DNA of 64,000 nt from Phytopythium helicoides (Eukaryota; Oomycota; Peronosporomycetes; Pythiales; Pythiaceae), in contig JANFNE010000019.1 in the NCBI GenBank assembly GCA_024867545.1, forward strand, positions 744,001-808,000. The letters are read 5' to 3'. A program made the translations under genes and the position numbers. The notes below the pieces were generated by a model that ran no database searches, was not told where the DNA came from, and saw only the letters and a program-made list of their open reading frames with translations. Positions 55,401 to 64,000 of the stretch are shown one piece after another. Positions within the stretch are counted from its first letter, which is position 1. The number at the start of each line of letters is the position of its first letter.

Positions 55401-58400
55401 GTTTCCAGCTGCGTGTTCCCCGTCACCTTGCCGAACATGTAGAGAGCAAACGCCGAGTTGACGTCCTCCGACGAGCTCTCTTGGTCCTTACCATCGACCG
55501 CAGATGTCAGTCCATGAGCATAGGAGTGACCGAGGAACCAGTCGAATGTGCGGAAACGAGGGAAGTACGTGTCATCTTTCGCAAAGTTGCCGTAGTCGCG
55601 AACCAGCAGCCCTGCCATAGCGTTCAGTCCATCCAAATTCCATGTCGTATCCGCGTGTGGGGCCAAGTAGTTGACGATGGCCATTGTGAGCACCCAGTAC
55701 CCATATTGCATGTGGTGATCGTTGTAGAGAGCGTTGCCGAACTCCGCGTTCAGATTATTCCAGACAAACCCAGCAGAACTCACGATGCCGCCATACACGC
55801 GGTCGTACTTGAGCGGGTACGTCCACGAGTTGGTCGCGAATGGTGCCACCAGTGACTTCAACTTGCTCAGACACAGCGGCAACAATGATGGGTTGGCAGC
55901 CAAAACCACCGGATCATTCGCCACAAGACACAGATTCGCGAACTTGAGCACCGCTTTGCCGTTGAAGTAGTACGTGCCGTCCAGAGGGATCGACCAGTCC
56001 GCATTGATGTCTTTCTCCAACAACGTCGTCAGGTTCTGTGCGGCCGCCGTCGCAGCATCGATGGTTTGTGCAGGGTAGAAACCCGACGGCGCTCCTTGCG
56101 TCTCGTGCATTGTCCACTTCAATGTCGATGAGCCTCCACTCGTCGCGAATGCTTGCGTCGGTCCGTGCGTCGTCGAGTAGGCGATCATGCCGTCGACTTT
56201 GCTCGTCCCACCGGTGATGGTCTCGGCAACGTGCGGTAGCGCGAAATGGACCAGACCGGACGAGCAATCGCCCTTCGTCTCCCAGTCGAATGAGTACGTC
56301 GCGTCGTCTATCACGCTGATGTCTCCTCCCTGAACGATGCATGACTGATACAAGTCGAGCGTCGGAATCCACGCCGTATCGATGGCGCGAGTGGCTCGAA
56401 GGATACCTGTGAACGTGCTGGTGGTGATCAATGAAGTTCCACTGACCGTGAACGTCGTCGGGAGTGGCGCCGATCCGTCGCTCGTGAGCGAGTACACGAC
56501 CCACGTTTGGTCCGCGCTGTTAATCACAAACTTGGCGCTGTTCACGGAGCTCGGGTTTGCCACTCCATTCACCGATGTGATGGTAGATGAAAACGTCAGC
56601 TTGGCTGTCAGGTTGCTGTATGCGACGGTGGTGTACACCGATCCGGACACGAGCGACGCCTCCATTGAGCCGCTGGACGCCGTGTAGTTGGTCGTCACAC
56701 CTAGATCGCTCCAGTCCGTGACCTCGAACGTGCCTGTCTCCGCTTCGAACTCTGTCGCCGTGAACACGAATTCCCGGATGGTCAGGTAGTAGAAGAACTG
56801 GTTCGCGTTGTTGCTGGTCCATCCACCGTACTGGCGGGTTGGCGCCGGGTAGCTGACGGACAGACTGAGTGGCTTCGAGTCGATGATGACCTGGTACTCG
56901 TATGGGTTGGCCCAAATGGGTCGGATGACTCCCGGCGAGTCGCATGCGATGAGGTTCCCCCACCATTTGTTGGTCGGTATTGGTCGCGAGCCGTAGAGAG
57001 AAGGTGAGATGAATCTAGGAGGGCACGACGTGTTGAGTAAGGCGGTGGACGGAATTACAGGCGATTGTAATAACCGCGCCATGGACGGCATCGGGTCGGG
57101 ATACGACGCCGCCATGTAAATGGCCCACGAACGAGACAAACCGTCGTCGAGTGGCACCGTCTGCAGCGCTTTCATCGCATCCACCTTGCTCACGATCGCA
57201 AAGTTGAGGTACAGAATCGACAGCCATCCGTTCGCAGGCGTCGAACCCGTCACCATCGAATCCTCGGACAAAATCTGCGTCCACTCCTCGCTCACAAACT
57301 GCCGAGTACGCACAAACTCGGTCACGGACGACACGGGAAGCATCTGGATACCGTGAATCGCGCTCTTGTCATATGAAAACGCCGTGCCGTAGTTGACCTT
57401 GTTGTCGAAGATCATGCTCGCCACCTTGTTGCGACGGAAGGCCTCGGGCTGATTTGTGTTCGTGTTGAGCAGTAGGTAATACGACTGGATAGCGTGCGCA
57501 TTCACGCGGATCATCAATTTGCCGACTGTTTCCAGCTGCGTGTTCCCCGTCACCTTGCCGAACATGTAGAGTGCGAACGCCGAGTTGACGTCCTCCGATG
57601 AGCTCTCTTGGTCCTTGCCATCGGCCGCAGACGTCAGTCCATGAGCATAGGAGTGACCGAGGAACCAGTCGAATGTGCGGAAACGAGGGAAGTACGTGTC
57701 ATCTTTCGCAAAGTTGCCGTAGTCGCGAACCAGGAGCCCCGCCATAGCGTTCAGTCCATCCAAATTCCATGTCGTATCCGTGTGTGGAGCCAAGTAGTTG
57801 ACGATGGCCATTGTGAGCACCCAGTACCCGTACTGCATGTGGTGATCGTTGTAGAGAGCGTTGCCGAACTCCGCGTTCAGATTATTCCAGACAAACCCAG
57901 CAGAACTCACGATGCCACCATACACGCGGTCGTACTTGAGCGGATACGTCCACGAGTTGGTCGCGAATGGTGCCACCAGTGACTTCAACTTGCTCAGACA
58001 CAGCGGCAACAGTGATGGGTTGGCCGCCAAAACCACCGGATCATTCGCCACAAGACACAGATTCGCGAACTTGAGCACCGCTTTGCCGTTGAAGTAGTAC
58101 GTGCCGTCCAGAGGGATCGACCAGTCCGCATTGATGTCTTTCTCCAACAACGTCGTCAGGTTCTGTGCGGCCGCCGTCGCAGCATCGATGGTTTGTGCAG
58201 GGTAGAAACCCGACGGCGCTCCTTGCGTCTCGTGCATTGTCCACTTCAATGTCGATGAGCCTCCACTCGTCGCGAATGCTTGCGTCGGTCCGTGCGTCGT
58301 CGAGTAGGCGATCATGCCGTCGACTTTGCTCGTCCCACCGGTGATGGTCTCGGCAACGTGCGGTAGCGCGAAATGGACCAGACCGGACGAGCAATCGCCC

Positions 58401-59296
58401 TTCGTCTCCCAGTCGAATGAGTACGTCGCGTCGTCTATCACGCTGATGTCTCCTCCCTGAACGATGCATGACTGATACAAGTCGAGCGTCGGAATCCACG
58501 CCGTATCGATGGCGCGAGTGGCTCGAAGGATACCTGTGAACGTGCTGGTGGTGATCAATGAAGTTCCACTGACCGTGAACGTCGTCGGGAGTGGCGCCGA
58601 TCCGTCGCTCGTGAGCGAGTACACGACCCACGTTTGGTCCGCGCTGTTAATCACAAACTTGGCGCTGTTCACGGAGCTCGGGTTTGCCACTCCATTCACC
58701 GATGTGATGGTAGATGAAAACGTCAGCTTGGCTGTCAGGTTGCTGTATGCGACGGTGGTGTACACCGATCCGGACACGAGCGACGCCTCCATTGAGCCGC
58801 TGGACGCCGTGTAGTTGGTCGTCACACCTAGATCGCTCCAGTCCGTGACCTCGAACGTGCCTGTCTCCGCTTCGAACTCTGTCGCCGTGAACACGAATTC
58901 GCGGATGGTCAGGTAGTAGAAGAACTGGTTCGCGTTGTTGCTGGTCCATCCACCGTACTGGCGGGTTGGCGCCGGGTAGCTGACGGACAGACTGAGTGGC
59001 TTCGAGTCGATGATGACCTGGTACTCGTATGGGTTGGCCCAAATGGGTCGGATGGCTCCCGGCGAGTCGCATGCGATGAGGTTCCCCCACCATTTGTTGG
59101 TCGGTATTGGTCGCGAGCTGTAGAGAGAAGGTGAGATAAATCTCGGAGGGCACGACGTGTCGATTGAGTCGATGGATTGAACGATTGCGGACGGTAGGGC
59201 TGGTCTGAGCGATGGCGAGGAGGTGTCAGCTTTTGTTGAGGCCGACCACAGGATAGCAGAGGTTAGGACCGTTGAGGCGATCCTGAAATTCGCCAT
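52412..59296 (-). CDS. Secreted protein with three tandem GH81 beta-1,3-glucanase domains
   Basis: A single intronless frame of 2294 residues from the ATG at 59296, which opens a signal peptide (MANFRIASTVLTSAILWSAS). Three GH81 domains (D1 about 59152-57026, D2 about 57025-54899, D3 about 54898-52860) follow with period 709 residues. Each keeps the catalytic-acid region ([12 protein letters not shown]) and the base region ([14 protein letters not shown]), so all three could be active. D2 and D3 are preceded by the same short linker (ARLLQSPVIPSTALLNT). After D3 comes a Thr/Pro/Lys/Ser-rich stalk of about 110 residues and an Asp/His/Asn/Gly-rich end. The enzymes cleave beta-1,3-glucan. Normal GH81 proteins have one domain. 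No CBM or PAN module is present, unlike the related plus-strand gene at 37722-41177. Confidence 0.95.
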   Translation of the reverse strand: MANFRIASTVLTSAILWSASTKADTSSPSLRPALPSAIVQSIDSIDTSCPPRFISPSLYSSRPIPTNKWWGNLIACDSPGAIRPIWANPYEYQVIIDSKPLSLSVSYPAPTRQYGGWTSNNANQFFYYLTIREFVFTATEFEAETGTFEVTDWSDLGVTTNYTASSGSMEASLVSGSVYTTVAYSNLTAKLTFSSTITSVNGVANPSSVNSAKFVINSADQTWVVYSLTSDGSAPLPTTFTVSGTSLITTSTFTGILRATRAIDTAWIPTLDLYQSCIVQGGDISVIDDATYSFDWETKGDCSSGLVHFALPHVAETITGGTSKVDGMIAYSTTHGPTQAFATSGGSSTLKWTMHETQGAPSGFYPAQTIDAATAAAQNLTTLLEKDINADWSIPLDGTYYFNGKAVLKFANLCLVANDPVVLAANPSLLPLCLSKLKSLVAPFATNSWTYPLKYDRVYGGIVSSAGFVWNNLNAEFGNALYNDHHMQYGYWVLTMAIVNYLAPHTDTTWNLDGLNAMAGLLVRDYGNFAKDDTYFPRFRTFDWFLGHSYAHGLTSAADGKDQESSSEDVNSAFALYMFGKVTGNTQLETVGKLMIRVNAHAIQSYYLLLNTNTNQPEAFRRNKVASMIFDNKVNYGTAFSYDKSAIHGIQMLPVSSVTEFVRTRQFVSEEWTQILSEDSMVTGSTPANGWLSILYLNFAIVSKVDAMKALQTVPLDDGLSRSWAIYMAASYPDPMPSMARLLQSPVIPSTALLNTSCPPRFISPSLYGSRPIPTNKWWGNLIACDSPGVIRPIWANPYEYQVIIDSKPLSLSVSYPAPTRQYGGWTSNNANQFFYYLTIREFVFTATEFEAETGTFEVTDWSDLGVTTNYTASSGSMEASLVSGSVYTTVAYSNLTAKLTFSSTITSVNGVANPSSVNSAKFVINSADQTWVVYSLTSDGSAPLPTTFTVSGTSLITTSTFTGILRATRAIDTAWIPTLDLYQSCIVQGGDISVIDDATYSFDWETKGDCSSGLVHFALPHVAETITGGTSKVDGMIAYSTTHGPTQAFATSGGSSTLKWTMHETQGAPSGFYPAQTIDAATAAAQNLTTLLEKDINADWSIPLDGTYYFNGKAVLKFANLCLVANDPVVLAANPSLLPLCLSKLKSLVAPFATNSWTYPLKYDRVYGGIVSSAGFVWNNLNAEFGNALYNDHHMQYGYWVLTMAIVNYLAPHADTTWNLDGLNAMAGLLVRDYGNFAKDDTYFPRFRTFDWFLGHSYAHGLTSAVDGKDQESSSEDVNSAFALYMFGKVTGNTQLETVGKLMIRVNAHAIQSYYLLLNTNTNQPEAFRRNKVASMIFDNKVNYGTAFSSDKSAIHGIQMLPVSSVTEFVRTRQFVSEEWTQILSEDSMVTGSTPANGWLSILYLNFAIVSKVDAMKELQTAPLDDGLSRSWAIYMAASYPDPMPSMARLLQSPVIPSTALLNTSCPPRFTSPSLYSSRPIPTNKWWGNLIACDSPGVIRPIWANPYEYQVIIDSKPLSLSVSYPAPTRQYGGWTSNNANQFFYYLTIREFVFTATEFEAETGTFEVTDWSDLGVTTNYTASSGSMEASLVSGSVYTTVAYSNLTAKLTFPSAITSVNGVPNPSPVNSAKFVISSADQTWVVYSLTSDGLAPLPTTFTVSGTSLTTTSTFTGILRATRAIDATWIPTLDLYQSCIVQGGDISVIDDATYSFDWETKGDCSSGLVHFALPHVAETITDETSKVDGMIAYSTTHGPTQAFATSGGSSTLKWTMHETQGAPSGFYPARTIDAATATAQNLTTLLEKDINADWSIPLDGTYYFNGKAVLKFANLCLVANDPVVLAANPSLLPLCLSKLKSLVAPFATNSWTYPLKYDRVYGGIVSSAGFVWNNLNAEFGNALYNDHHMQYGYWVLTMAIVNYLAPHADTTWNLDGLNAMAGLLVRDYGNFAKDDTYFPRFRTFDWFLGHSYAHGLTSAVDGKDQESSSEDVNSAFALYMFGKVTGNTQLETVGKLMIRVNAHAIQSYYLLLNTNTNQPEAFRRNKVASMIFDNKVNYGTAFSSDKSAIHGIQMLPVSSVTEFVRTRQFVSEEWTQILSEDSMVTGSTPANGWLSILYLNFAIVSKVDAMKELQTAPLDDGLSRSWAIYMAASYPDPMPSMTPTVTPSLTPLVPASSTSTPVTEAPTTPTPTPTSLKPTNPAPTTPTPMTPAPTTPTPTATSRRPPTPTTPKPPTPKPMTPKPTTPVPRTPAPTTPKPRTPAPTTTTPTDEGHDSDHNQGNDDGNDRNGRGNGHGEND
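52860..54898 (-). repeat. GH81 tandem unit D3
   Basis: Third unit, ending in the Thr/Pro stalk instead of the linker. Its N-terminal half is the most diverged of the three ([26 protein letters not shown]) and shares some variants with the GH81 domain of the plus-strand gene. Its C-terminal half matches D2. Confidence 0.93.
54899..57025 (-). repeat. GH81 tandem unit D2, a D1/D3 mosaic
   Basis: The N-terminal half carries D1 variants (VANPSS, ITGGTS, AQTIDAATAAAQ). The C-terminal half carries D3 variants (HADTTW, AVDGKDQ, FSSDKS, ELQTAPL). The switch falls between 55898 and 56043. Confidence 0.93.
57026..59152 (-). repeat. GH81 tandem unit D1
   Basis: First 2127-base unit (709 codons). It is nearly identical to D2 through its N-terminal half, for example the 591-base stretch 58041-58631 against 55914-56504. 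In the C-terminal half it differs from D2 and D3 (HTDTTW, AADGKDQ, FSYDKS, ALQTVPL). Confidence 0.95.
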
Positions 59297-59310
59297 GCTT
59301 GACCGAGTAG

Positions 59311-59326
59311 AATCCAAAATGACGAG
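59311..59326 (-). promoter_or_regulatory. Initiator-like element of the triple GH81 gene
   Basis: On the minus strand CTCGTCATTTTGGATTC lies about 20 bases upstream of the ATG and fits the initiator core TCATTTT with an A/T-rich flank. Confidence 0.45.
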
Positions 59327-59329
59327 CTT

Positions 59330-60955
59330 ATAGCAGCATCGATGAACTGGTAAGAGGCTTGGTGAAGTCAAGCAGTTAGAAGAAAGTGGTTTCTTCAGAG
59401 GAAGTTTCAATCCGAGAGGTACCCACAGGCACAAGGTCCCATTTCATCTCTTTCCTCGTCGCATTGATGCATTGATGTCAACTCGTTGGATAGGAATCGT
59501 GAGTTTATTCATGGAGAGTGGTTTCTTTCTGATGCATTTATCCGTTCAGCAGGCTTCACTGGTCGTCGAGGAAAAGGCTTCATCCTCTGTTAAACAGCGG
59601 GGGCTACCGCCGGTTCGGCAAAGAAGCATGACGTTCCTACTTCAACATTGAGGTGCTCCTCTTGGTCGCAGCAGTGATGGCCATGCGAATCCGCATTGTG
59701 CATCATAGGAGAGAGCCGACAGCCCACAACAGCTCAAGAGAGCATGTTCGCTTGAAGTCCCAGCAGTGGCGCCGTTGTTCTCGCGACTCACCAGCTTGAC
59801 AGCGCTTCGCGCAGGAACCTCGTCTCATAGTTCGCGATAGTGCGTGCTCTATGGGCAAACATGGATCCCTTGCCTGTGCTCCAACACACACTCGTGTAAA
59901 GCGCTTTCGCGTTTGGTCAAAGTACAGAGTGTTCGTTTCGACCCAGTCGTTACTGCAATTGCAACTGCCCTGCTTCTTTCTCCAGCACAGGCATGTGAGC
60001 TTGTGGAGAATCTTGCCATCGCTGGGGTGTTTTCAGAAGAGCGAGGCGTTTGAAGGTCAAGATGTCGATCCGAGCGCTCGGGTGAATCCTCGTGGCGACT
60101 GTAATCAGCATTTTCAGTCCAGCTTTGCACCGAGGAGCTAATGCCAGAAATATGCTGTCGAGGGCATCAAACAGCCGGATGAGGCGTGAAAGTGAATTTG
60201 TTCACTGGCCCTAGCGCGCGAAGGGGGAAAATGGCGTGGAGTGTCGTTGGCTGGATTCTCTCGCACCCGCTGCCACTTGTATCCAAAGATGCGGAATTCC
60301 AGCGTCGACTCGACTCGAACGACCTTCATGTGGTCGACTGGATCGTTCAGCAGTCGTGGGACTGAGACGAAGGCCGTGCAATGGATACACGATGGATGTT
60401 GAAGAAGATCCGGTGGCGTTCCATTCGGCAGAGGTGAAAAAGCTGGCGACTTGACGTGACGCGCGTGGTGCCAGCGTGCCGTTTACTCCTTCAAGCATAC
60501 AGTTCGTTTGCGCCGCGGCTGACTCGAGGGTGGACATCACATCTATATCAGTATATCGGCGCACGTAATCAGTATATTTTCACATCAAAAGAGCTTCGGG
60601 TCTACTCCTTTAGCAATGTTGCTTCGTCGCGAGGGTAGGGTTCACTGATGGATTTTCCATCTCCCTCTCGGACTGATTTGTCTCTCAACCTCAGTACATT
60701 TCCTTCAATCATCCCAAAATATACTGCTTTACACTCATTCCCTCCTGCGATCGCCACCATCCGCCCATGCGACATGTGGATTCTCCGTCAGCATCTCTCC
60801 TCCCATTGGCCAAAACCCCCTTCAACGCGCGGCCTTATGCCGCTATACAAACGCCAAGTCACGCTCCCCGCCTTCCTCGCCGTCGCCCTCATTCCCAAAG
60901 CTGCCAACAAGCCCCCAGACCTCTTCCCTCCTCTTCCTCCCTCTCTCCTTCCGCC
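59330..60955. other. 1.6-kb intergenic region
   Basis: Only short, non-domain open frames are present. Near its right end ACATTTCCTTCAATC (60696-60710) resembles an initiator and the last 60 bases are pyrimidine-rich, as expected for the leader of the gene at 60956. Confidence 0.45.
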
Positions 60956-61291
60956 ATGGACGACGAGTGCGACATGCTCGAGTGCTGCCTCTGCGGCGCG
61001 CTCTGCGGCGCCTGCTGCGCCTCGGCGGCCGACAGCGACGACGGACGCCGCCGCAACGGCAACGGACGCTACAGCGACGACTACCACCACGGCCACGGCC
61101 CGCAGCCGGTCTACGTGCAGCCTGTGGTCGTGCAGCAGCCGTACCCGGGCCACCCGCCGCCGCCGCCGCAGGGCTACGCCTACCCACCGCCGCCGCAGGG
61201 CTACCCGCCGCAGGGCTACCCTCCTCAGCAGGGCTACCCACCGCAGCAGGGCTACCCGGCGCCGCAGGGCTACCCCGGCAACAAGGTCTAA
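60956..61291 (+). CDS. Small Cys-rich protein with GYPPQ repeats
   Basis: 111 residues; the start at 60956 (GCCATGGAC context) was preferred over upstream in-frame codons that add a non-specific leader. Residues 5-22 contain eight cysteines (MLECCLCGALCGACCAS), a likely multi-palmitoylated membrane patch. A basic/acidic linker follows, then a Tyr/Pro/Gln/Gly-rich tail with repeated GYPPQ units (five or more). Such tails occur in annexin/scramblase-like and CYSTM-type proteins, but here the Cys cluster is at the other end. It is probably a peripheral membrane or condensate-forming protein; its function is unknown. No intron is visible. Confidence 0.72.
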   Translation: MDDECDMLECCLCGALCGACCASAADSDDGRRRNGNGRYSDDYHHGHGPQPVYVQPVVVQQPYPGHPPPPPQGYAYPPPPQGYPPQGYPPQQGYPPQQGYPAPQGYPGNKV

Positions 61292-61735
61292 AGACGAGAC
61301 GTTGAGGCCTCGACGACCGGCGCGCGCGATGAGGCGCGCGGATGCGAGCGCGGATCGAACGCGTGAGCCTCCGCGCCGCGGAGGAGCGACGCGCCGGATA
61401 AATGCGGATAACACGAATATGTATGCACTAGTTGTTTGCTGCCGCCGCGTGTTTGGTTCGCTTTTGACATCTTGAAGAAGCTCCTATGCACGTATACTGT
61501 AGTAACGCTGCTTGCTGACTGATCGGAGGGAGGTGTGCGCAATGCGACGTCGGACCAGCATGGGGGCCGACGTTTCGGGATCGACATGGCGACGCGACTG
61601 ATGATATGATCCCGCTCGACGACATCACAAACCACGAGTTGTACATTCCGCCTCGCTACCGCCGCCGCCGTCGCGTTGTGGCCGACTTGACACCCTAACG
61701 TGTCATCGGACTGCTGTCGCTACGCGCGCTGTCGC
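61292..61735. other. Intergenic between convergent genes
   Basis: Several G/C-rich stretches but no coding signal was recognised in the 444 bases between the GYPPQ gene and the oxysterol-binding protein gene. Confidence 0.45.
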
Positions 61736-64000
61736 TTAGTGGCCGCCCTCGCCCTTGAACGACCAGTGGTTCGGGCGCCGGCCCTCGTTGCGGATCTTGC
61801 GGTCAGCGCGCTGGAGCACCTCCAGCCGCACCTTCCACTCCTGCGACTCGTCCAGGTCGCCGCGTGCCAGGTACATGAGGTCCTCGCGGAAGCGCGAGTC
61901 TGACGGCAGCAGCTTGTTCTCCGGGTACGGCACCAGGAAGCCGCTCTGGTGCTTGCGGATGCTCCAGTACTGCGCGTCGTTGATGCGTAGCTCGTGCAAC
62001 CACGAGCCCGAAATCTCAGCGAGCTCGTTGCCGCTCTGCGTGTTCACGATTGTACCGCGGAACTGGTCCGACGGCGTCTTGGACGAAGAGAACATGCCGC
62101 CCATGCCCTTCTTTTCGTCAGGGTTCAGCTTCAGCTCGCACGACAGGTTGTTCTTCTTGTCCTCGAAGACCATCGAGCCCATGATCTCGACCGTGCGGTC
62201 GCCCCACAGGAAACCGCCCATCTGCAGGTACGGCAGGTTGTACTGGATAGTCGTGCCGTCATTGAACGACACGCGGATCGGTCCGCGGTTCGAGTTGATG
62301 ACTGCGTTCGACTTCATGCTGAACGAGCCGTGCCACAGCACGTAGCCAGCCAGGCTGTACTTCGTGCCGACGAACTGGAAGTTACTGATAGGCGGATGGT
62401 GACTCGTGTGCTCGCAACACACCTCAGTACCATCGTTCAACATCGTTTGGAACGTTTCGCCAAGGATCGGGTTGAACGGCTTGAGCTGGCCCACACTGTG
62501 ATGCATTCCGGCAACAGCGAATGAGATCACAAGCTTGAATCGCTCAAGCGGATCGGTCGCATCCGCAGCAATGTTCAGGAACGTAGGGGCGTATAGCATC
62601 AAATCGCACAGACGCTCGAGGTTCGTGCGCGGCTCGAAAATGCGCACCGGCAGCGAAAGACTGACAGCCGACTTGCCCTCCAAAATCTTAGCGCCAGCCG
62701 ACTTGATCACATCCTTTAGCACACCGCCCTGCTTCTTCGCAATCTCCTTGTCAACGAGCTTCAGTCCACCCGACGGCAGCGGCATCATGCCGCGCATGTA
62801 CAACATCGGATGGAACATTGACGGATCTTGGCCGAGATGCGTCGCATTCGCGACGATCGAGTTCTCGCTGAGGTCGTCGTCCAAACTGGCATCGCCGCTG
62901 CCCAGTCCCTCACCACGACCATCACTGACAGCGTCATCGTCGTCCGCACCGCTGCCAAAGCCAAGATCTGGGCCATATTGCAGCAATGACTGCAGAACAT
63001 ACTCGCGCAGAACATCCACAACCGCCAGCCGTCCACGGAGGAACTCGCGCTTGGTTGCGGGAGAGGCCCAGCCACCCGCATCAATGTCGGTAACATACGT
63101 AGCAAGCGTGCGCGTTCCAGCGTCCACAGGCTCCAACTTCCAGCCGCTGACGCCGACCTTTGCGCGCACCACACCGCGCTCTTCAGGCTTCAAGTCGCTC
63201 TCAAACGACTTCTCAAGAATCAGCACAACAGATTGACCGAGCTCTTCGTGGCCTCCACGCTCACCATCATCACCGTCACCCTCCACTGAGGATTCACGAA
63301 CGTGGCGCAGAAGCAGCAAGTCGCGGGGAGAAGACGCAAATGAAGCACCTTCATCGACCAGGGCAAGCGCTCCCTGCAACAACAACGCCCGTGTACACCA
63401 TGACGCTAAGAAGCTCCGTCCACGAAAGTGACGCCAGGAGGTTGCTCAATGAGAAGGGCGACGCTGAAGAAATTGTCGAGATGACAGCAATGCCTAACGC
63501 GCACACCGCTCCAGCAAGCGGAGGGGGAACGAACGGCTTCGTGCTGGAAGCCACTTGGGCCTCTTGGTCGCTTGAAAGATGCACAAGGTCCGTGGTATCG
63601 TCGTACGAAGCGACATGGGCGGACCGAGAGAAATGCACATCCCACTCCGAGCGCTTGGCATGATCCGTCAGAAGCAAAGCAAGGGTCTCTGATGCGACTG
63701 GCAAGACGACACTGGCGCGTGCAAACTCGCGGCCGGCTCCATCGCGTCCAACACTGCGCAGCACACCATTGCGAGCTCCAAGCGCACGGAAAGTCACACT
63801 CGATCGGTATCCACCTGCGCGGCGGTTGCTGCTGCTGGGGCGGCCGGATGAAAGCAGGGACTCGAGAACGTCAAGTCCATGCGCAAGCTGGTTCTCAAGG
63901 GCAACAGGTCGTCGGCAAGTGCTGAACCTTCCCTCGACCCGGAGCGCGCACGGCCGCAGCTCCTGCATGCGTGACAGCAAACGCTGCGGAGGTTGCACTC
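61736..64000 (-). CDS. START-domain oxysterol-binding protein-related lipid transfer protein (5' end outside window)
   Basis: The minus-strand gene enters from the right edge. Its first part (64000 to about 63400) reads as the beginning of a START-like domain: VVLPVASETLALLLTDHAKRSEWDVHF and ASYDDTTDLVHL. The second frame, from 63385, continues the START part (SPRDLLLLRHVRE, GVSGWKLEPV, TYVTDIDAGGW) and then the ORP domain. That domain has the family fingerprints KPFNPILGETF and EHTSHHPPISNF, an SLPVRIFEPRTNLERL start, and the end YWSIRKHQSGFLVPYPENKLLP ... NHWSFKGEGGH. ORPs exchange sterols or phosphoinositides at membrane contact sites. The two frames meet near 63375-63400, where a one-base error or a very short intron must lie. 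A PH domain could precede it outside the window. Confidence 0.9.

Noticed and set aside
52866..58814. Several identical antisense frames inside the triple GH81 gene
   Set aside because: They repeat at the 2127-base period because the coding strand is duplicated; none resembles a protein family.
60648..61475. 275-codon plus-strand frame around the GYPPQ gene
   Set aside because: It is a shadow in another frame made of Arg/Ala/Thr runs from the repeat region; the 111-residue frame has the coherent protein.

Overview
The window reads as a compact nuclear segment of an oomycete (Phytophthora/Pythium-type stramenopile). Evidence in the sequence: an elicitin gene with the six-cysteine pattern and a Thr/Pro/Glu tail, cellulose-binding (CBM1-like) plus PAN/Apple modules of the CBEL type, a PH-domain MAP kinase, GH81 beta-1,3-glucanases, short (mostly 50-85 nt) introns with GTRNGT donors and CTGAC-like branch points, and initiator-like promoter elements of the form TCATTYYNCAATTT just upstream of several ATGs. 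Nothing bacterial (operons, Shine-Dalgarno sites, CRISPR) was seen. I cannot name a species.

Layout: 0-5 kb holds the 5' end of an ABCA-type transporter, a PH-MAPK and a broken alpha-L-rhamnosidase whose middle is inverted. 5-10 kb has a PLP decarboxylase, an intact elicitin, a decayed elicitin with a 23-G run, and pantothenate synthetase. 10-23 kb is housekeeping: GRF-RecQ helicase, a coiled-coil protein, a tetraspan protein, an L-2-hydroxyglutarate dehydrogenase-like gene, an AFG1-type mitochondrial ATPase and a BAR protein. 23-37 kb carries an EGF-repeat secreted protein, a coiled-coil protein, a DNA-binding-domain/prephenate dehydratase fusion, a small unknown protein, a DHHC palmitoyltransferase, a kinesin-7-like motor and a pseudouridine synthase. 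37-60 kb is framed by two GH81 genes: a secreted CBEL-GH81 fusion on the plus strand and a 2294-residue triple GH81 protein on the minus strand. Between them lie two divergent 2-oxoglutarate dioxygenases, PDCD2, a DUSP-like protein, a large IQ/zinc-finger protein and a TPR-prefoldin fusion. 60-64 kb ends with a Cys-rich GYPPQ protein and the 3' part of a START-oxysterol-binding protein.

The genes do not form one pathway. The secreted, wall-active set (elicitin, CBEL-GH81, triple GH81, rhamnosidase relic, EGF protein) sits among conserved cytosolic genes, and it is the part showing rapid change: tandem duplication, unequal crossing-over, inversion and decay. Several conserved genes also carry single-base frame breaks, so consensus indel errors are likely, and gene models here should be checked against reads or RNA. 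Exon limits given below were read by eye from splice-site consensus and conserved protein sequence.
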